Source: Pseudomonas sp. MIACH | Lineage (GTDB): Bacteria > Pseudomonadota > Gammaproteobacteria > Pseudomonadales > Pseudomonadaceae | Direction of reading: 5' to 3' | Assembly: GCF_001269925.1 (NCBI RefSeq) | Contig: NZ_LHVO01000066.1 | Span: 42,420-106,419, forward strand | Length of the DNA: 64,000 nucleotides | Made by a program: the position numbers and the translations under genes | The notes under the pieces: generated by a model | What the model was told of the DNA's origin: nothing | The model's input: the letters and a program-made list of their open reading frames with translations, nothing else | Database searches by the model: none | Part shown: piece after piece, positions 25,033-33,447 of the stretch | Layout of the letters: each line of letters opens with the position of its first letter | How positions within the stretch are numbered: the first letter of the stretch is position 1

Positions 25033-27656
25033 CAGTCTCGCAGTGAGAAAAGGGCCGACTCGGGCTGACAAGTACCCGCGTCCAAGTGCTGCAAACGGCG
25101 GGTGCCCTGGGCATCCGGTTGCACGTCGAGGTCGTAGTGAAGGCGGCAAGTGGCGCTGGCATTGGCTCCCCACTTGACCGTCAACTGCCCCTGGGGGCGT
25201 GCCACGCGGACAAACGCCTTACCCCCTTGCCCGACCACGCCGACACTGGCGCCCTCTTCATCGAATACATCCGAGCCGAACGGCAGCGGGCTGTCATCCT
25301 CGCGCACAGCCGTAATCAACAGGGCGTGGCCGCTGGCGGTCTCGAATTGCAACTTCACCACCGCGCCGGCGCGTGGTGCCACGTTTTGCGCGGCGGTCTT
25401 GAGTTCCACATCGACGGACAGGTCTTTTGGGTCCAGCTCGACGACGTTCTGCCGGTAGGGCGTGAGGTGAGGCACTACGGCAAAGCCGCTTTTCCCGACT
25501 TGTGAACTGTGGTTGCCATTGATCCGCGCGCCCAGGGCGTCGGGTGCCTGGACGATGCCGATGGTGTCGCCCAGCTCCGGGGCGAAGGTCACGCCGCCAG
25601 CGTGGGCGAGAATCCCGCCGGTCATGCCCAAGGAGGTCGCGCGATACGCATTGCTCTGACCAAAACCGGCGGATAGCACGCCATGGCTTGTCTGGTATTT
25701 CGCGTCTGCACTGGTTGTGTTGCCGATGCCGTGCGTTCGGCTGGCCCCCAGGCCGTAGCTGAACTCGCTGCGCTCGCCAAGACTGCCGCCCAGGCTGACG
25801 CGCTCGCCGCTGCTTTGATCGCCGCGGTAGGCCGTGGTGGTCAAGGTTGGCGAGTGCGCGCCGCTGCCCAGTGGCAGGCTCACGGTGAAGTCCACTTGCT
25901 TGTCGACCCGGTCACTCAGCAAGTCGCGGGTGCGCTGCGCACTGACGGTGTAGTGAAGGTTCTTCCAGGTGCCGCTGTAACCGGTGGTGAACGTCAGGTT
26001 GCCGCTTTTGCGGTTCCAATAGTTTTGCGAAGAACCGGTCAGGTACAGCGAACCAGTACCCAGGCTCTGGTTGAGGCTGATGTCCATCCTGTCGCGTAGC
26101 CGTGACACGTTGTCCAGGTTCAGTCCGTCGATGGCGAGGTCGCGCACGCGTGCGGCATCGCTCAGGGTCAGGAAGCCTTCGGTGGAGTAGCGGTATGCGC
26201 CGAGGGCGAAGTGGGTGCCGGTCTCGGTGAAGTTTTTGCTGTAGCGCAGTTGTACGCTTTGCCCCTCACGCGAACCGTGGCCCGGAAGGTCGGCGTTGGA
26301 GTAGGTCAGGTCAAGGGACAGCGCGCCGAGCGGTGTATTAAAGGCCGTGCCGAGCAATTGCGAGCGATAGTCGTCGGCAAGTACCGCGCCGGTGTAGCCG
26401 GTCAGCAGATTGCTCAGGCCATGCTGGTAAGTGGCTTGCATCAGCGTGGGAGGGTGCCGCAGGCCGATTTCATCCAGTTGGCCAATGCTCAACGAGTAGC
26501 GGCTGTAGCCGGGGCGTAGGAGGTTGGCGTTGGCGGCGAACGGTACGATGAACTCGCGTGTGCGGCCATCGGCTTCGGTGACGGTGACGTTCAGGTCACC
26601 GCCGTAGCCGGTAGGAAACAAATCGTTGAGGACAAACGGGCCCGGCGCTACAGACACTTCGTCCAATAACACCCCGCGTTGGCGCACGGTGACGCGGGCA
26701 TTGGTCTCGGCGACACCACGCACCACCGGAGCGAAGCCTGTCAGGGAATCCGGCAGCATCCGGTCATCGCTGAACAGGCTGGCGCCTCTCATGCGCACGC
26801 TGTCGAACAGCTCCCCTGGGGTGTAGATTTCGCCGACCATCAGCTGTGATTGCAGCCTGCTCAGCTCGCGCTGCACGTACGTGGCGCTGCTTTGATAGCC
26901 AGAACCGATATTGGTCTGGCTGTAGCTGCCGTTATGGCGCCAGTGCCAGTCCCCCAGATTGAGGCCGGTATTGAGGCCCAGGTAATTGGAATTGAGCGAG
27001 CTTCCATGGGTCTGGGAGCTGAATGTATTGGCGTTGTAGCGCACGAAGGCGGCATTGATGCCGCTGTCCCAGTGCTGCGGGTCGACGTAACCCCGCGCCT
27101 TGCGCGCCAGGTAGATCTGGGGGACCTGCAAGTCCAGGCGGCTTTCACCTGAGTCAAATTGGCTGCTGGCACCCGGCAGGTACGTCGCGATGTCGGCGCA
27201 ACTGGAAAACGCCGATGCGGGGGGCGCATTCGAATCGGTGGGGTGCGTGGGCGCTGCATCCACGTTGATGCCAAACCTGAGCAGCGCGTCCCGTTCCAGG
27301 CACAGTTGCGCCGACGGCTGATGGGCGACCGCCGTGAAGGTCAAGGTTTCACGTCCAATCCATTGGCCGTTGAGGTGAATGTCGGTGCTGTAGTGTCCGG
27401 GCAGCACGACGTTGGCCTGGCTGAACTTTGAAATATCCACCTGCAAGCCGGCCGCTCTGTCTGGAAAGAAGGCCGGGTTGAATTCGACACGTTCGGCACT
27501 CTGGGCTGCTGCCGCATAAGCACCCCATACCAGCAGCACGCTGGGTATCGTAAGTGCTGAGCGATGACGCTCCAGGGGATTGCTGCTTGCGCCTCTGCGC
27601 ATGTTCAAACGCATGTTTACCGCTCCCGCGAGTGGAGACTGCCCGAATTTCGGCAT
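25032..27656 (-). CDS. Outer-membrane fimbrial usher
   Basis: This 874-residue usher accepts chaperone-subunit complexes in the periplasm and threads the fimbria through the outer membrane. After a signal sequence, the N-terminal chaperone-binding domain begins EFNPAFFPD. The 24-strand barrel contains SLNSNYLGLNTGLNLGDW near residue 208 and the plug/middle domain contains FAPVVRGVAETNARVTVRQ near 310. The C-terminal domains contain PFGSDVFDEEGASVGVVGQG near 790, a common usher signature. The start MPKFGQ is preceded by GGAACTCCCT; a later Met (MRLNMRR) is possible. It lies between the second chaperone and the adhesin. Confidence 0.93.
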   Translation of the reverse strand: MPKFGQSPLAGAVNMRLNMRRGASSNPLERHRSALTIPSVLLVWGAYAAAAQSAERVEFNPAFFPDRAAGLQVDISKFSQANVVLPGHYSTDIHLNGQWIGRETLTFTAVAHQPSAQLCLERDALLRFGINVDAAPTHPTDSNAPPASAFSSCADIATYLPGASSQFDSGESRLDLQVPQIYLARKARGYVDPQHWDSGINAAFVRYNANTFSSQTHGSSLNSNYLGLNTGLNLGDWHWRHNGSYSQTNIGSGYQSSATYVQRELSRLQSQLMVGEIYTPGELFDSVRMRGASLFSDDRMLPDSLTGFAPVVRGVAETNARVTVRQRGVLLDEVSVAPGPFVLNDLFPTGYGGDLNVTVTEADGRTREFIVPFAANANLLRPGYSRYSLSIGQLDEIGLRHPPTLMQATYQHGLSNLLTGYTGAVLADDYRSQLLGTAFNTPLGALSLDLTYSNADLPGHGSREGQSVQLRYSKNFTETGTHFALGAYRYSTEGFLTLSDAARVRDLAIDGLNLDNVSRLRDRMDISLNQSLGTGSLYLTGSSQNYWNRKSGNLTFTTGYSGTWKNLHYTVSAQRTRDLLSDRVDKQVDFTVSLPLGSGAHSPTLTTTAYRGDQSSGERVSLGGSLGERSEFSYGLGASRTHGIGNTTSADAKYQTSHGVLSAGFGQSNAYRATSLGMTGGILAHAGGVTFAPELGDTIGIVQAPDALGARINGNHSSQVGKSGFAVVPHLTPYRQNVVELDPKDLSVDVELKTAAQNVAPRAGAVVKLQFETASGHALLITAVREDDSPLPFGSDVFDEEGASVGVVGQGGKAFVRVARPQGQLTVKWGANASATCRLHYDLDVQPDAQGTRRLQHLDAGTCQPESALFSLRD

Positions 27657-27768
27657 AGGGAGTTCCTGCCCGAATCAATGGGCATCCAAATGTGTGGGGT
27701 GAGGGGGCCGTGTGACCCCCCGATGGCGGGTCGTCGGGACGGTTACGGTGGGCAGCGGGTCCGGGTCG

Positions 27769-28536
27769 TCATGGCGATACCTTGGCGCTGTGGGAGACTT
27801 TCACCCCAAAGTCATCAAGCGTCTGGAACTCGACGGTTGCGTCAGTACTCGCCGGTGTTTTGAGCGTTGGTAGCTCAAAGCGATTGCGACCTCCGGGCCG
27901 CACCATATTCCCCGGGCCTGACGCCGCAGCTTGGCTGGCATGACGCTGCCCGGACGCCAGCAGTTCGATATGTTCGAAGGTCACGTGATACGGGCTCGGG
28001 TTGTAGACTTCCAGTGCCTGCCCTTGCTCTGTGGGTACGCGACGCCATTGCAGTTTTGCCGGCGCGGCCTCGACCGCGTACGGCAGATTCGACGGGCGAA
28101 AAAACAGCTTGATCCGGGTCCGGAAGGCGAGCTGCAGCTGATTGCCTGGTTGGGCGCCTTGGGGCTGCGAAGGCACCTCCAGCAGATTGAACCAGAACAG
28201 GCTTTCCTGGGCCGACGGTAAGGTTTCGCCGGTGTAGGCCAGGCGTATGACTTGCTGTTTGCCTGGCTCCATGCGCACGACCGGTGGTGTGGCGACGAAT
28301 GGAATGCCTGCCAGGTCAGGTGTTGAATGTTCATCACCCTCGTCCAGCCATGTCTGGACCAGCACCGGCGCCTGGTTCTTGCTTTCCAGCCTGACGGTTA
28401 CTTCCTTGTCGTCCTGTGGATAAACGATTCGAGTGTTGTTGATCACAACGCTTGCGTGGGCCGTGGTCGCGCCTTGCAGCACAAGTGTCAGCACTGCGAC
28501 CTTCGCCAAGGCGTGTGAGATCGATGTCGCATTCAT
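27769..28536 (-). CDS. Periplasmic fimbrial chaperone (second copy)
   Basis: This 255-residue PapD-type chaperone has a signal peptide ending at HASVV. Strand A1/B1 contains NNTRIVYPQDDKEVTVRLES with the conserved Arg, ESLFWFNLLEVPSQPQG marks a short F1-G1 loop (FGS type), and FRTRIKLFFRPSNLP carries the conserved Lys. The start is the ATG before NATSISHALAK; an upstream in-frame ATG would overlap the previous chaperone gene. It is a diverged paralogue of the gene just upstream. It probably serves a particular subunit, perhaps the adhesin, while the other serves the major pilin. Confidence 0.91.
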   Translation of the reverse strand: MNATSISHALAKVAVLTLVLQGATTAHASVVINNTRIVYPQDDKEVTVRLESKNQAPVLVQTWLDEGDEHSTPDLAGIPFVATPPVVRMEPGKQQVIRLAYTGETLPSAQESLFWFNLLEVPSQPQGAQPGNQLQLAFRTRIKLFFRPSNLPYAVEAAPAKLQWRRVPTEQGQALEVYNPSPYHVTFEHIELLASGQRHASQAAASGPGNMVRPGGRNRFELPTLKTPASTDATVEFQTLDDFGVKVSHSAKVSP

Positions 28537-28543
28537 ACGGGGG

Positions 28544-29317
28544 TTATCCGGCGGTGGGGGTAAGGGCAGCCGAGTGACGCACTCGCGCCCCAAAGTCGCT
28601 GACGGTGGTGAACTCGACTTTGGCGGCGTCACTTGGGCGATTGCGCAGTTGAGGCAGCACGAACACTTTTACGTCACCGGCGGGCAGCATCAGGCTGTCG
28701 TTGGCCGTCTTATTCGGGGCTTTGCTGAACCGTTTGCCTGCGGTGAGCAAGTCCACCGAGGCCAGTGAAATGTGATACGGCGTGGGGTTGGTGGCTTGCA
28801 CGGCGAAGCCCTGTTCGTGGGCGACCAGTTTCCATTGCAGTTTTGACGGAGCACTCCCGACCGGGTAGGGCAGCGCCGGTGGTCGCAAGAACACGCGCAG
28901 GCGCGTCCGGAACGACAATTCGATCTTGTTGTTTTGCGCGGCATCCGCGGAGCGTGGCGGGACTTCCAGTACATTCAGCCAGAAAAGGCTCTCGCGGTCG
29001 GTGGGCAGTGGCTCGCCGGAATAGCGCAGGCGCAGCGCCTGTTGCTGGTAAGGCTCGATACGAAAGAGCGGTGGCGAAAGGGTCAGTGGCGTTTGCGCTG
29101 TCGCCGGTGTCGAGTGCCGGTCGCCGGTATCCAGCCAGGTTTGCACCAGTGCCGGGAGGTTTCCCTTGTTTTCCAGGCGCACCACGACCTCCTGCTGTTC
29201 GGCAGGGTAGATCACGCGGGTGCCATGAATAATCACGCCGGCATGGGAGGGCAGTGCCAGCAGCGACAGCATTGCAAAGGCACAGGTGGCAAGCGCAATG
29301 CGGACCTTTTTTTTCAT
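28544..29317 (-). CDS. Periplasmic fimbrial chaperone (first copy)
   Basis: This 257-residue PapD-type chaperone begins MKKKVRIALATCAF with a signal cleaved at SHAGV. Key segments are HGTRVIYPAEQQEVVVRLEN (conserved Arg), ESLFWLNVLEVPPRS (F1-G1, short-loop class) and FRTRLRVFLRPPALP. It is located between the major pilin and the second chaperone, with 7 bases to the latter. Both chaperones keep all the binding residues, so neither looks like a pseudogene. The C-terminus ends SALTPTAG. Confidence 0.92.
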   Translation of the reverse strand: MKKKVRIALATCAFAMLSLLALPSHAGVIIHGTRVIYPAEQQEVVVRLENKGNLPALVQTWLDTGDRHSTPATAQTPLTLSPPLFRIEPYQQQALRLRYSGEPLPTDRESLFWLNVLEVPPRSADAAQNNKIELSFRTRLRVFLRPPALPYPVGSAPSKLQWKLVAHEQGFAVQATNPTPYHISLASVDLLTAGKRFSKAPNKTANDSLMLPAGDVKVFVLPQLRNRPSDAAKVEFTTVSDFGARVRHSAALTPTAG

Positions 29318-29406
29318 AGTCAGAAGTCTCTGCGAGTCAAGGGGGCCTGCGTTATCAGCGCAGGTCCATGGCGTGCAAGGCCCGCCTGCGCAGGCCTGCT
29401 CGCTCC

Positions 29407-29985
29407 TTACTCGGCGTACTCGATCATAAAGCCGACGCGGGTGTTCACCGTACCTTCGGTGGCGGGGCCGCTGGCGTACATTTGTGCGGCCAGGGGGATG
29501 ATTGCCTGGTTGTCAGCAATCACTACGCCTTCCGATTTCTCGGTGTAGACGTTGATAGGGGAGCCATCGCGGTTGGTGACTTCGACCTGCACGTTCTTCG
29601 CGGTGGTGGTATCCGTCGGGTCGTCGTATCCGTCGATGTTCAAGCGGCCGGTGGCGACGTCGATGGCCGGGCTGGTTGGGTCGAACGCAACCATGGCGGT
29701 ACGCCCGTTGGTGCAGCTGCCTTCACCGGGGGCGCCAATGCGAATCGTGAAGCCAGTGAGGTTGGCACGGCTACCTGCAGTTGCCAGGCGCGCGGCAGAG
29801 ACGCCACCCAGGTTGACGTCCTTGACCACTGCGCCGCTGCCCGGTGGCGAGCCTTCGACCGTGCAGGTCACATCAGTCACCAGACCGCTGAAATTGATAA
29901 TGCCATCGGTGGCGTAGGCGGATTGTGAGAGGCCGGCCATTAAGACCATTGCGCCTGCAACGGTGGATAAGACGTTGACTTTCAT
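29407..29985 (-). CDS. Major fimbrial subunit
   Basis: This 192-residue pilin has the signal peptide MKVNVLSTVAGAMVLMAG to AYA and the donor strand DGIINFSGLV. Its Cys pair is at VTCTVEG and GSCTNGRT, and it ends VGFMIEYAE with the penultimate aromatic typical of fimbrial subunits. As first gene of the operon and the most regular pilin, it is the best candidate for the shaft subunit. The upstream gap of 340 bases would hold its promoter and any phase or response-regulator control. Confidence 0.88.
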   Translation of the reverse strand: MKVNVLSTVAGAMVLMAGLSQSAYATDGIINFSGLVTDVTCTVEGSPPGSGAVVKDVNLGGVSAARLATAGSRANLTGFTIRIGAPGEGSCTNGRTAMVAFDPTSPAIDVATGRLNIDGYDDPTDTTTAKNVQVEVTNRDGSPINVYTEKSEGVVIADNQAIIPLAAQMYASGPATEGTVNTRVGFMIEYAE

Positions 29986-30105
29986 GGTGTTCCACTCGTG
30001 AGTTATAGGAATGACCCGCCGCAGGTTTAAAGTGCTGCGCCTGCGATTTGTTTCGAGGTTTTCTCGATTGGCGGGGGCGTCGTACTGTGTCGTGTAACGC
30101 CAATG

Positions 30106-30119
30106 TTCTCTATAGAGAA
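30106..30119. promoter_or_regulatory. 14-bp perfect palindrome, candidate operator
   Basis: TTCTCTATAGAGAA is a perfect dyad 121 bases upstream of the major pilin start. It is the strongest dyad in the gap and a good candidate binding site for a dimeric regulator such as the adjacent LuxR-type protein. The function is inferred only from position and symmetry. Confidence 0.4.
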
Positions 30120-30269
30120 GTCGCGAGTTTTACTTCGTAATTATTCGAAACTTATTCCGGCAGTTTAGGACGTTTCTATATAACGTTGGGATTCGACTGT
30201 AAGAAACTCCTGAAGGACTCACACTTATTGCCTCGCTGTATTGATCCCCATGTATAGCTGGGTATACCG

Positions 30270-30285
30270 TACTCAAAATAGAGTA
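30270..30285. promoter_or_regulatory. Inverted repeat upstream of response regulator
   Basis: TACTC, a six-base AAAATA spacer and GAGTA form an inverted repeat 40 bases before the regulator gene. It could be an autoregulatory site or be fortuitous in AT-rich DNA. Confidence 0.25.
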
Positions 30286-30325
30286 TTGGCGTGTGCAGGC
30301 TGTATTCACTTATACGGGTTTATCG

Positions 30326-31021
30326 ATGTCTATTTCAATTTCCACCACGTATACCGTCATGTTGTTAGATGACCACGAGATGGTCCGGCAGGGGATTGAG
30401 TTAGGCTTGAATAAAGAGGCCGACTTCGATGTGATCGGTTCCTTCGGCACCGGCAGGGATTTGCTGGAAGCGCTCTCCAGGCGGTCTGCGGATGTGGTGG
30501 TCATGGACTTTATCCTGGCGCCGTCGGACAGCGACGGTCTTAGTCTGCTTCAGGTGTTGAACAGGCGCTTCAGTAAGTGCAGGCCTTTGATCGTGTGTTC
30601 GCACTACACGCCTGCCATCGTGTCACTGTCTTTGAAAGCCGGATGTTGGGGGATTCTGGGGAAAACCCAGAACTTGACGGAGTTAGTCACGGCTGTTCGA
30701 ACCGTCGCCCAAGGCCGGATTTACCTGCAACCTTGTATGGTGCCAGCGCTTCAGGGCATGCAGTCCGTACTTGATGTTGCGAATGTAAAAAAGAAAGTGG
30801 ATTTTTCAAGTTCGCTACAGTTAAACGCCTGCCTTACACCCAAAGAGCAGGAGGTGTTGCGGTGTTTTTTGGACGGGATGTCAGTCAATTCAATTGCGGC
30901 CAAGTTTTCGCGAAGTGCAAGTACGATCAGTACGCAAAAACAATCGGCTTATCGGAAACTGGGTATCAGCAGTGACAGCGAACTATTCAAGTTCAGTCAG
31001 CAGTTCGGCGAGCCTGGGTGA
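30326..31021 (+). CDS. LuxR-family response regulator, probable fimbrial regulator
   Basis: This 231-residue protein has an N-terminal receiver domain. It has the acidic pocket LLDDHE, phospho-acceptor Asp in VVVMDFILAP near residue 61 and conserved Lys in GILGKTQN near 112. The C-terminal NarL/FixJ helix-turn-helix is LTPKEQEVLRCFLDGMSV to SASTISTQKQSAYRKLGI. The general layout is like BvgA, FimZ or EvgA. No histidine kinase is nearby. I chose MSISISTT; starts 33 bases earlier or near MLLDD are possible. It is less GC-rich than neighbours, and its stop is seven bases from the phaD stop. Confidence 0.85.
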   Translation: MSISISTTYTVMLLDDHEMVRQGIELGLNKEADFDVIGSFGTGRDLLEALSRRSADVVVMDFILAPSDSDGLSLLQVLNRRFSKCRPLIVCSHYTPAIVSLSLKAGCWGILGKTQNLTELVTAVRTVAQGRIYLQPCMVPALQGMQSVLDVANVKKKVDFSSSLQLNACLTPKEQEVLRCFLDGMSVNSIAAKFSRSASTISTQKQSAYRKLGISSDSELFKFSQQFGEPG

Positions 31022-31028
31022 CCGAGCG

Positions 31029-31649
31029 TCAAGCGGATTCATCCAGATAGCGCAGGGCCAGCCGCTCCGTCGCCAGCCGTGCCGGTAATAACAGGTGCGG
31101 CGCCACCAGCATCATGATCTGGTACACCACTACTCGCACCTCGCCTTCGCGATCAAGGATCCGTTGGTAGTCCAGGGAGAACAGCAGGGTCATGGTGATC
31201 TGCTCCACCAGTTGCCCCAGCGCCTGGGTGTCACTGACCACTTGCCCTGCCGCCTTCAACCGCGCCAGCAATGACGCCAGGGTGCGTTTGAGCGCCGTGA
31301 GCAGGTTACGAATGCCTTTGGCCAGTTTCGGCAGGCGCCCGGCCAGGTTGGACAAGTCCTGGAACAGAAACCGATAGTGGGCCATGCGCTCGACGATCAG
31401 GTGCAGGAACAACCAATAGTCCTCCGCCTTCAGTTGCGCATCCGCCGGAGGGTCGAGCAACGGCGCCAGCTCAGCTTGGAAACGCTCGAACAGGCCGATG
31501 ACCAGAGGTTCCTTGCCATGGAAGTGGTAGTAGAGGTTGCCGGGGCTGATCCCCATTTCATTGGCCACCTCCATGGTCGATACGTTTGGCTCGCCCTTGT
31601 GGTTGAACAACTGCAGGGCACATTCAAGGATACGGTCGCGGGTCTTCAT
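31029..31649 (-). CDS. phaD: TetR-family regulator PhaD
   Basis: This 206-residue protein has an N-terminal TetR helix-turn-helix (MKTRDRILECALQLFNHKGE with MGISPGNLYYHFHGKEPLV) and a helical C-terminal ligand domain. In Pseudomonas, PhaD activates the pha cluster and phaI, probably responding to acyl-CoA. It is 27 bases downstream of phaC2 on the same strand, the usual place. In typical clusters phaF would converge on it; here the fimbrial regulator does instead. Confidence 0.93.
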   Translation of the reverse strand: MKTRDRILECALQLFNHKGEPNVSTMEVANEMGISPGNLYYHFHGKEPLVIGLFERFQAELAPLLDPPADAQLKAEDYWLFLHLIVERMAHYRFLFQDLSNLAGRLPKLAKGIRNLLTALKRTLASLLARLKAAGQVVSDTQALGQLVEQITMTLLFSLDYQRILDREGEVRVVVYQIMMLVAPHLLLPARLATERLALRYLDESA

Positions 31650-31676
31650 CCAGTCTTCTTAATGTGATCGTTGAGC

Positions 31677-33359
31677 TCAGCGCACTCGCACGTAGGTGCC
31701 CGGCGCCGCTTCCATCGGTGGGTAATTCTGGTTGCCCAGGGCGGTGAGGGTTTCACGCTGTACGCCCGAGCGCTGCTGGATCCACGCCAGCCACTGCGGC
31801 CACCAGCTGCCTTCGACGTGGCTGGCGTCGTAGTACCAGGCGCGCGGGTCGCTGCTCAGCTTGGGGTTTTCGACGTAGTTGGCCTTGGGGTTGCCCGGAG
31901 GGTTGAGGATGCTCTGGATATGCCCACTGTTGGACAGCACGAAGCGCCGCTCACCGCCGAGCAGTTGTGTGGAGCGATACACCGCGTCCCACGGCGTGAT
32001 GTGGTCGTTGATCCCGGCCACGCTGAAGCTGTCCACCGTGACCTTCTGCAAATCGATGGGCGTACCGCACACCTCCAGGCCACCGGGGTGGCTCAGGGGG
32101 TTGTGCTTGAAGAAGTCCAGCAAGTCGCCATGCAGTGCAGCGGGCAGGCGCGTGTTGTCGTTGTTCCAGTACAGGATGTCGAAGGCGGGCGGTTCCTTGC
32201 CCAGCAAATAGTTGTTGATCCAGTAGTTCCAGATCAGGTCATTGGGGCGCATCCACGCGAAGACCCTGGCCATGTCGCGGCCGTCGAGCACGCCTTGCTG
32301 GTAGGAACGGCGCTTGGCGGCTTCGAGGGTTTGCTCATCGGCGAACAGCATGGCGGGGCTGTCGATCTGGCTGTCCAGCAGGCTCACCAGGTAGCTGGCG
32401 CTGGAGATACGGCGCAGCTGGCGCTTGGCTTGCAAGTGGCCCTGCAGCGCGGCGATGGTCAGGCCACCCGCGCAGGCGCCCATCAGGTTGACCTCGCGGG
32501 CGCCGGTGATGGCCCGGCAGACGTTGAGCGCTTCTTCCAGCGCCGCCACATAGGTGGACAAGCCCCATTCGCGATGGCGCACGTCCGGGTTGCGCCAACT
32601 GACCATAAAGGTCTGCAGGCCGTTCTTCAGGGCGTATTGCACAAAGCTGTTGGCCGGGCTCAGGTCGAAGATGTAGTACTTGTTGATTTGCGGCGGCACG
32701 ATCAGCAGCGGCTTGGCGTACTGTTTTTCGCTCATGGGCTTGTACTGGATCAGCTCCAGCAGCTCATTACGAAACACCACCGAGCCTGGGGTGGTGGCCA
32801 CCGTCTTGCCGACTTCAAAGGCCTGCTTGCTCACCTGGCGCGGCAGGCCGTGGTTGTGCAGCAGGTCGTCGAACAGATTGCTCACGCCGCGCACCACACT
32901 GTTGCCGCCGGAGTTGAGCAGCTCCTTGATGGCCAGCGGGTTGAGCAGGGTGTTGGAGGGCGAGACCGCGTCGTTGATCAAGGCGAAGGCAAAGTGCGCG
33001 CGGGCGCGGTCGTCGGCACTCAGCGAGCTGTCATCGATCCAGTGACGAGTTTGCTTCTGCCAGCTCAGATAGGCCTGCAGGCTGCGCCGGTAGAACGGGT
33101 TGAGCGTCCAGGTCGGGTCGATGAAGCGGTTGTCCCGCGGGTTGGGCTCGTGCACCGTTTCACCCAGCAGTACGCGACCCAGTTGACCGCCCAGCGCGAG
33201 AGCGTGACGGGCGGTATGCACCGGGTTACGCAAACCGTGGGCGGCAACGCTGCGCAGGGTCGACAGCAAATCCCGACCGCGCAGGCCGGTGATCGCGTTT
33301 TGCGCGTTGATGAACGCGGCGGGGGTGGGCGCCGGGTTCGTCACGGGTCTTTCTCGCAT
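31677..33359 (-). CDS. phaC2: Class II PHA synthase 2
   Basis: This 560-residue synthase polymerises medium-chain-length (R)-3-hydroxyacyl-CoAs at the granule surface. The lipase-like box GACAGG contains the catalytic Cys296, and partners in the Asp and His regions (INDHITPWDAV and SNSGHIQSI) are present. The start ATG giving MRERPVTNPAPT is preferred over one 36 bases upstream by comparison with PhaC2 proteins. It is the third gene of phaC1-phaZ-phaC2-phaD. Confidence 0.95.
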   Translation of the reverse strand: MRERPVTNPAPTPAAFINAQNAITGLRGRDLLSTLRSVAAHGLRNPVHTARHALALGGQLGRVLLGETVHEPNPRDNRFIDPTWTLNPFYRRSLQAYLSWQKQTRHWIDDSSLSADDRARAHFAFALINDAVSPSNTLLNPLAIKELLNSGGNSVVRGVSNLFDDLLHNHGLPRQVSKQAFEVGKTVATTPGSVVFRNELLELIQYKPMSEKQYAKPLLIVPPQINKYYIFDLSPANSFVQYALKNGLQTFMVSWRNPDVRHREWGLSTYVAALEEALNVCRAITGAREVNLMGACAGGLTIAALQGHLQAKRQLRRISSASYLVSLLDSQIDSPAMLFADEQTLEAAKRRSYQQGVLDGRDMARVFAWMRPNDLIWNYWINNYLLGKEPPAFDILYWNNDNTRLPAALHGDLLDFFKHNPLSHPGGLEVCGTPIDLQKVTVDSFSVAGINDHITPWDAVYRSTQLLGGERRFVLSNSGHIQSILNPPGNPKANYVENPKLSSDPRAWYYDASHVEGSWWPQWLAWIQQRSGVQRETLTALGNQNYPPMEAAPGTYVRVR

Positions 33360-33447
33360 GAGCCAACACTCCTTCGTCAAGCCATCAACAGGCACGCCAA
33401 TTCAGAACCATAGTCGGTTCTCGGCAAGTTGCGCGGCGGTGTGGTCC

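Larger units (their letters stand above)
29986..30325. other. Divergent control region between fimbrial operon and response regulator
   Basis: These 340 bases are clearly more AT-rich than the surroundings and hold no gene. They contain a perfect 14-bp palindrome at 30106, a second inverted repeat at 30270, and several TATA-like hexamers (for example TATAGA and TATATAA) that could be -10 boxes on either strand. Both the pilin operon and the regulator gene must start from here. Confidence 0.6.

Noticed and set aside
23510..31025. Fimbrial island edges searched for att sites, IS elements or tRNA genes
   Set aside because: No direct repeats, transposase or tRNA were visible at either end, so a specific mechanism of insertion is not claimed.
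31671..33413. Plus-strand open frame of 580 codons opposite phaC2
   Set aside because: Antisense shadow; the phaC2 frame has the catalytic residues and proper overlaps with its operon.
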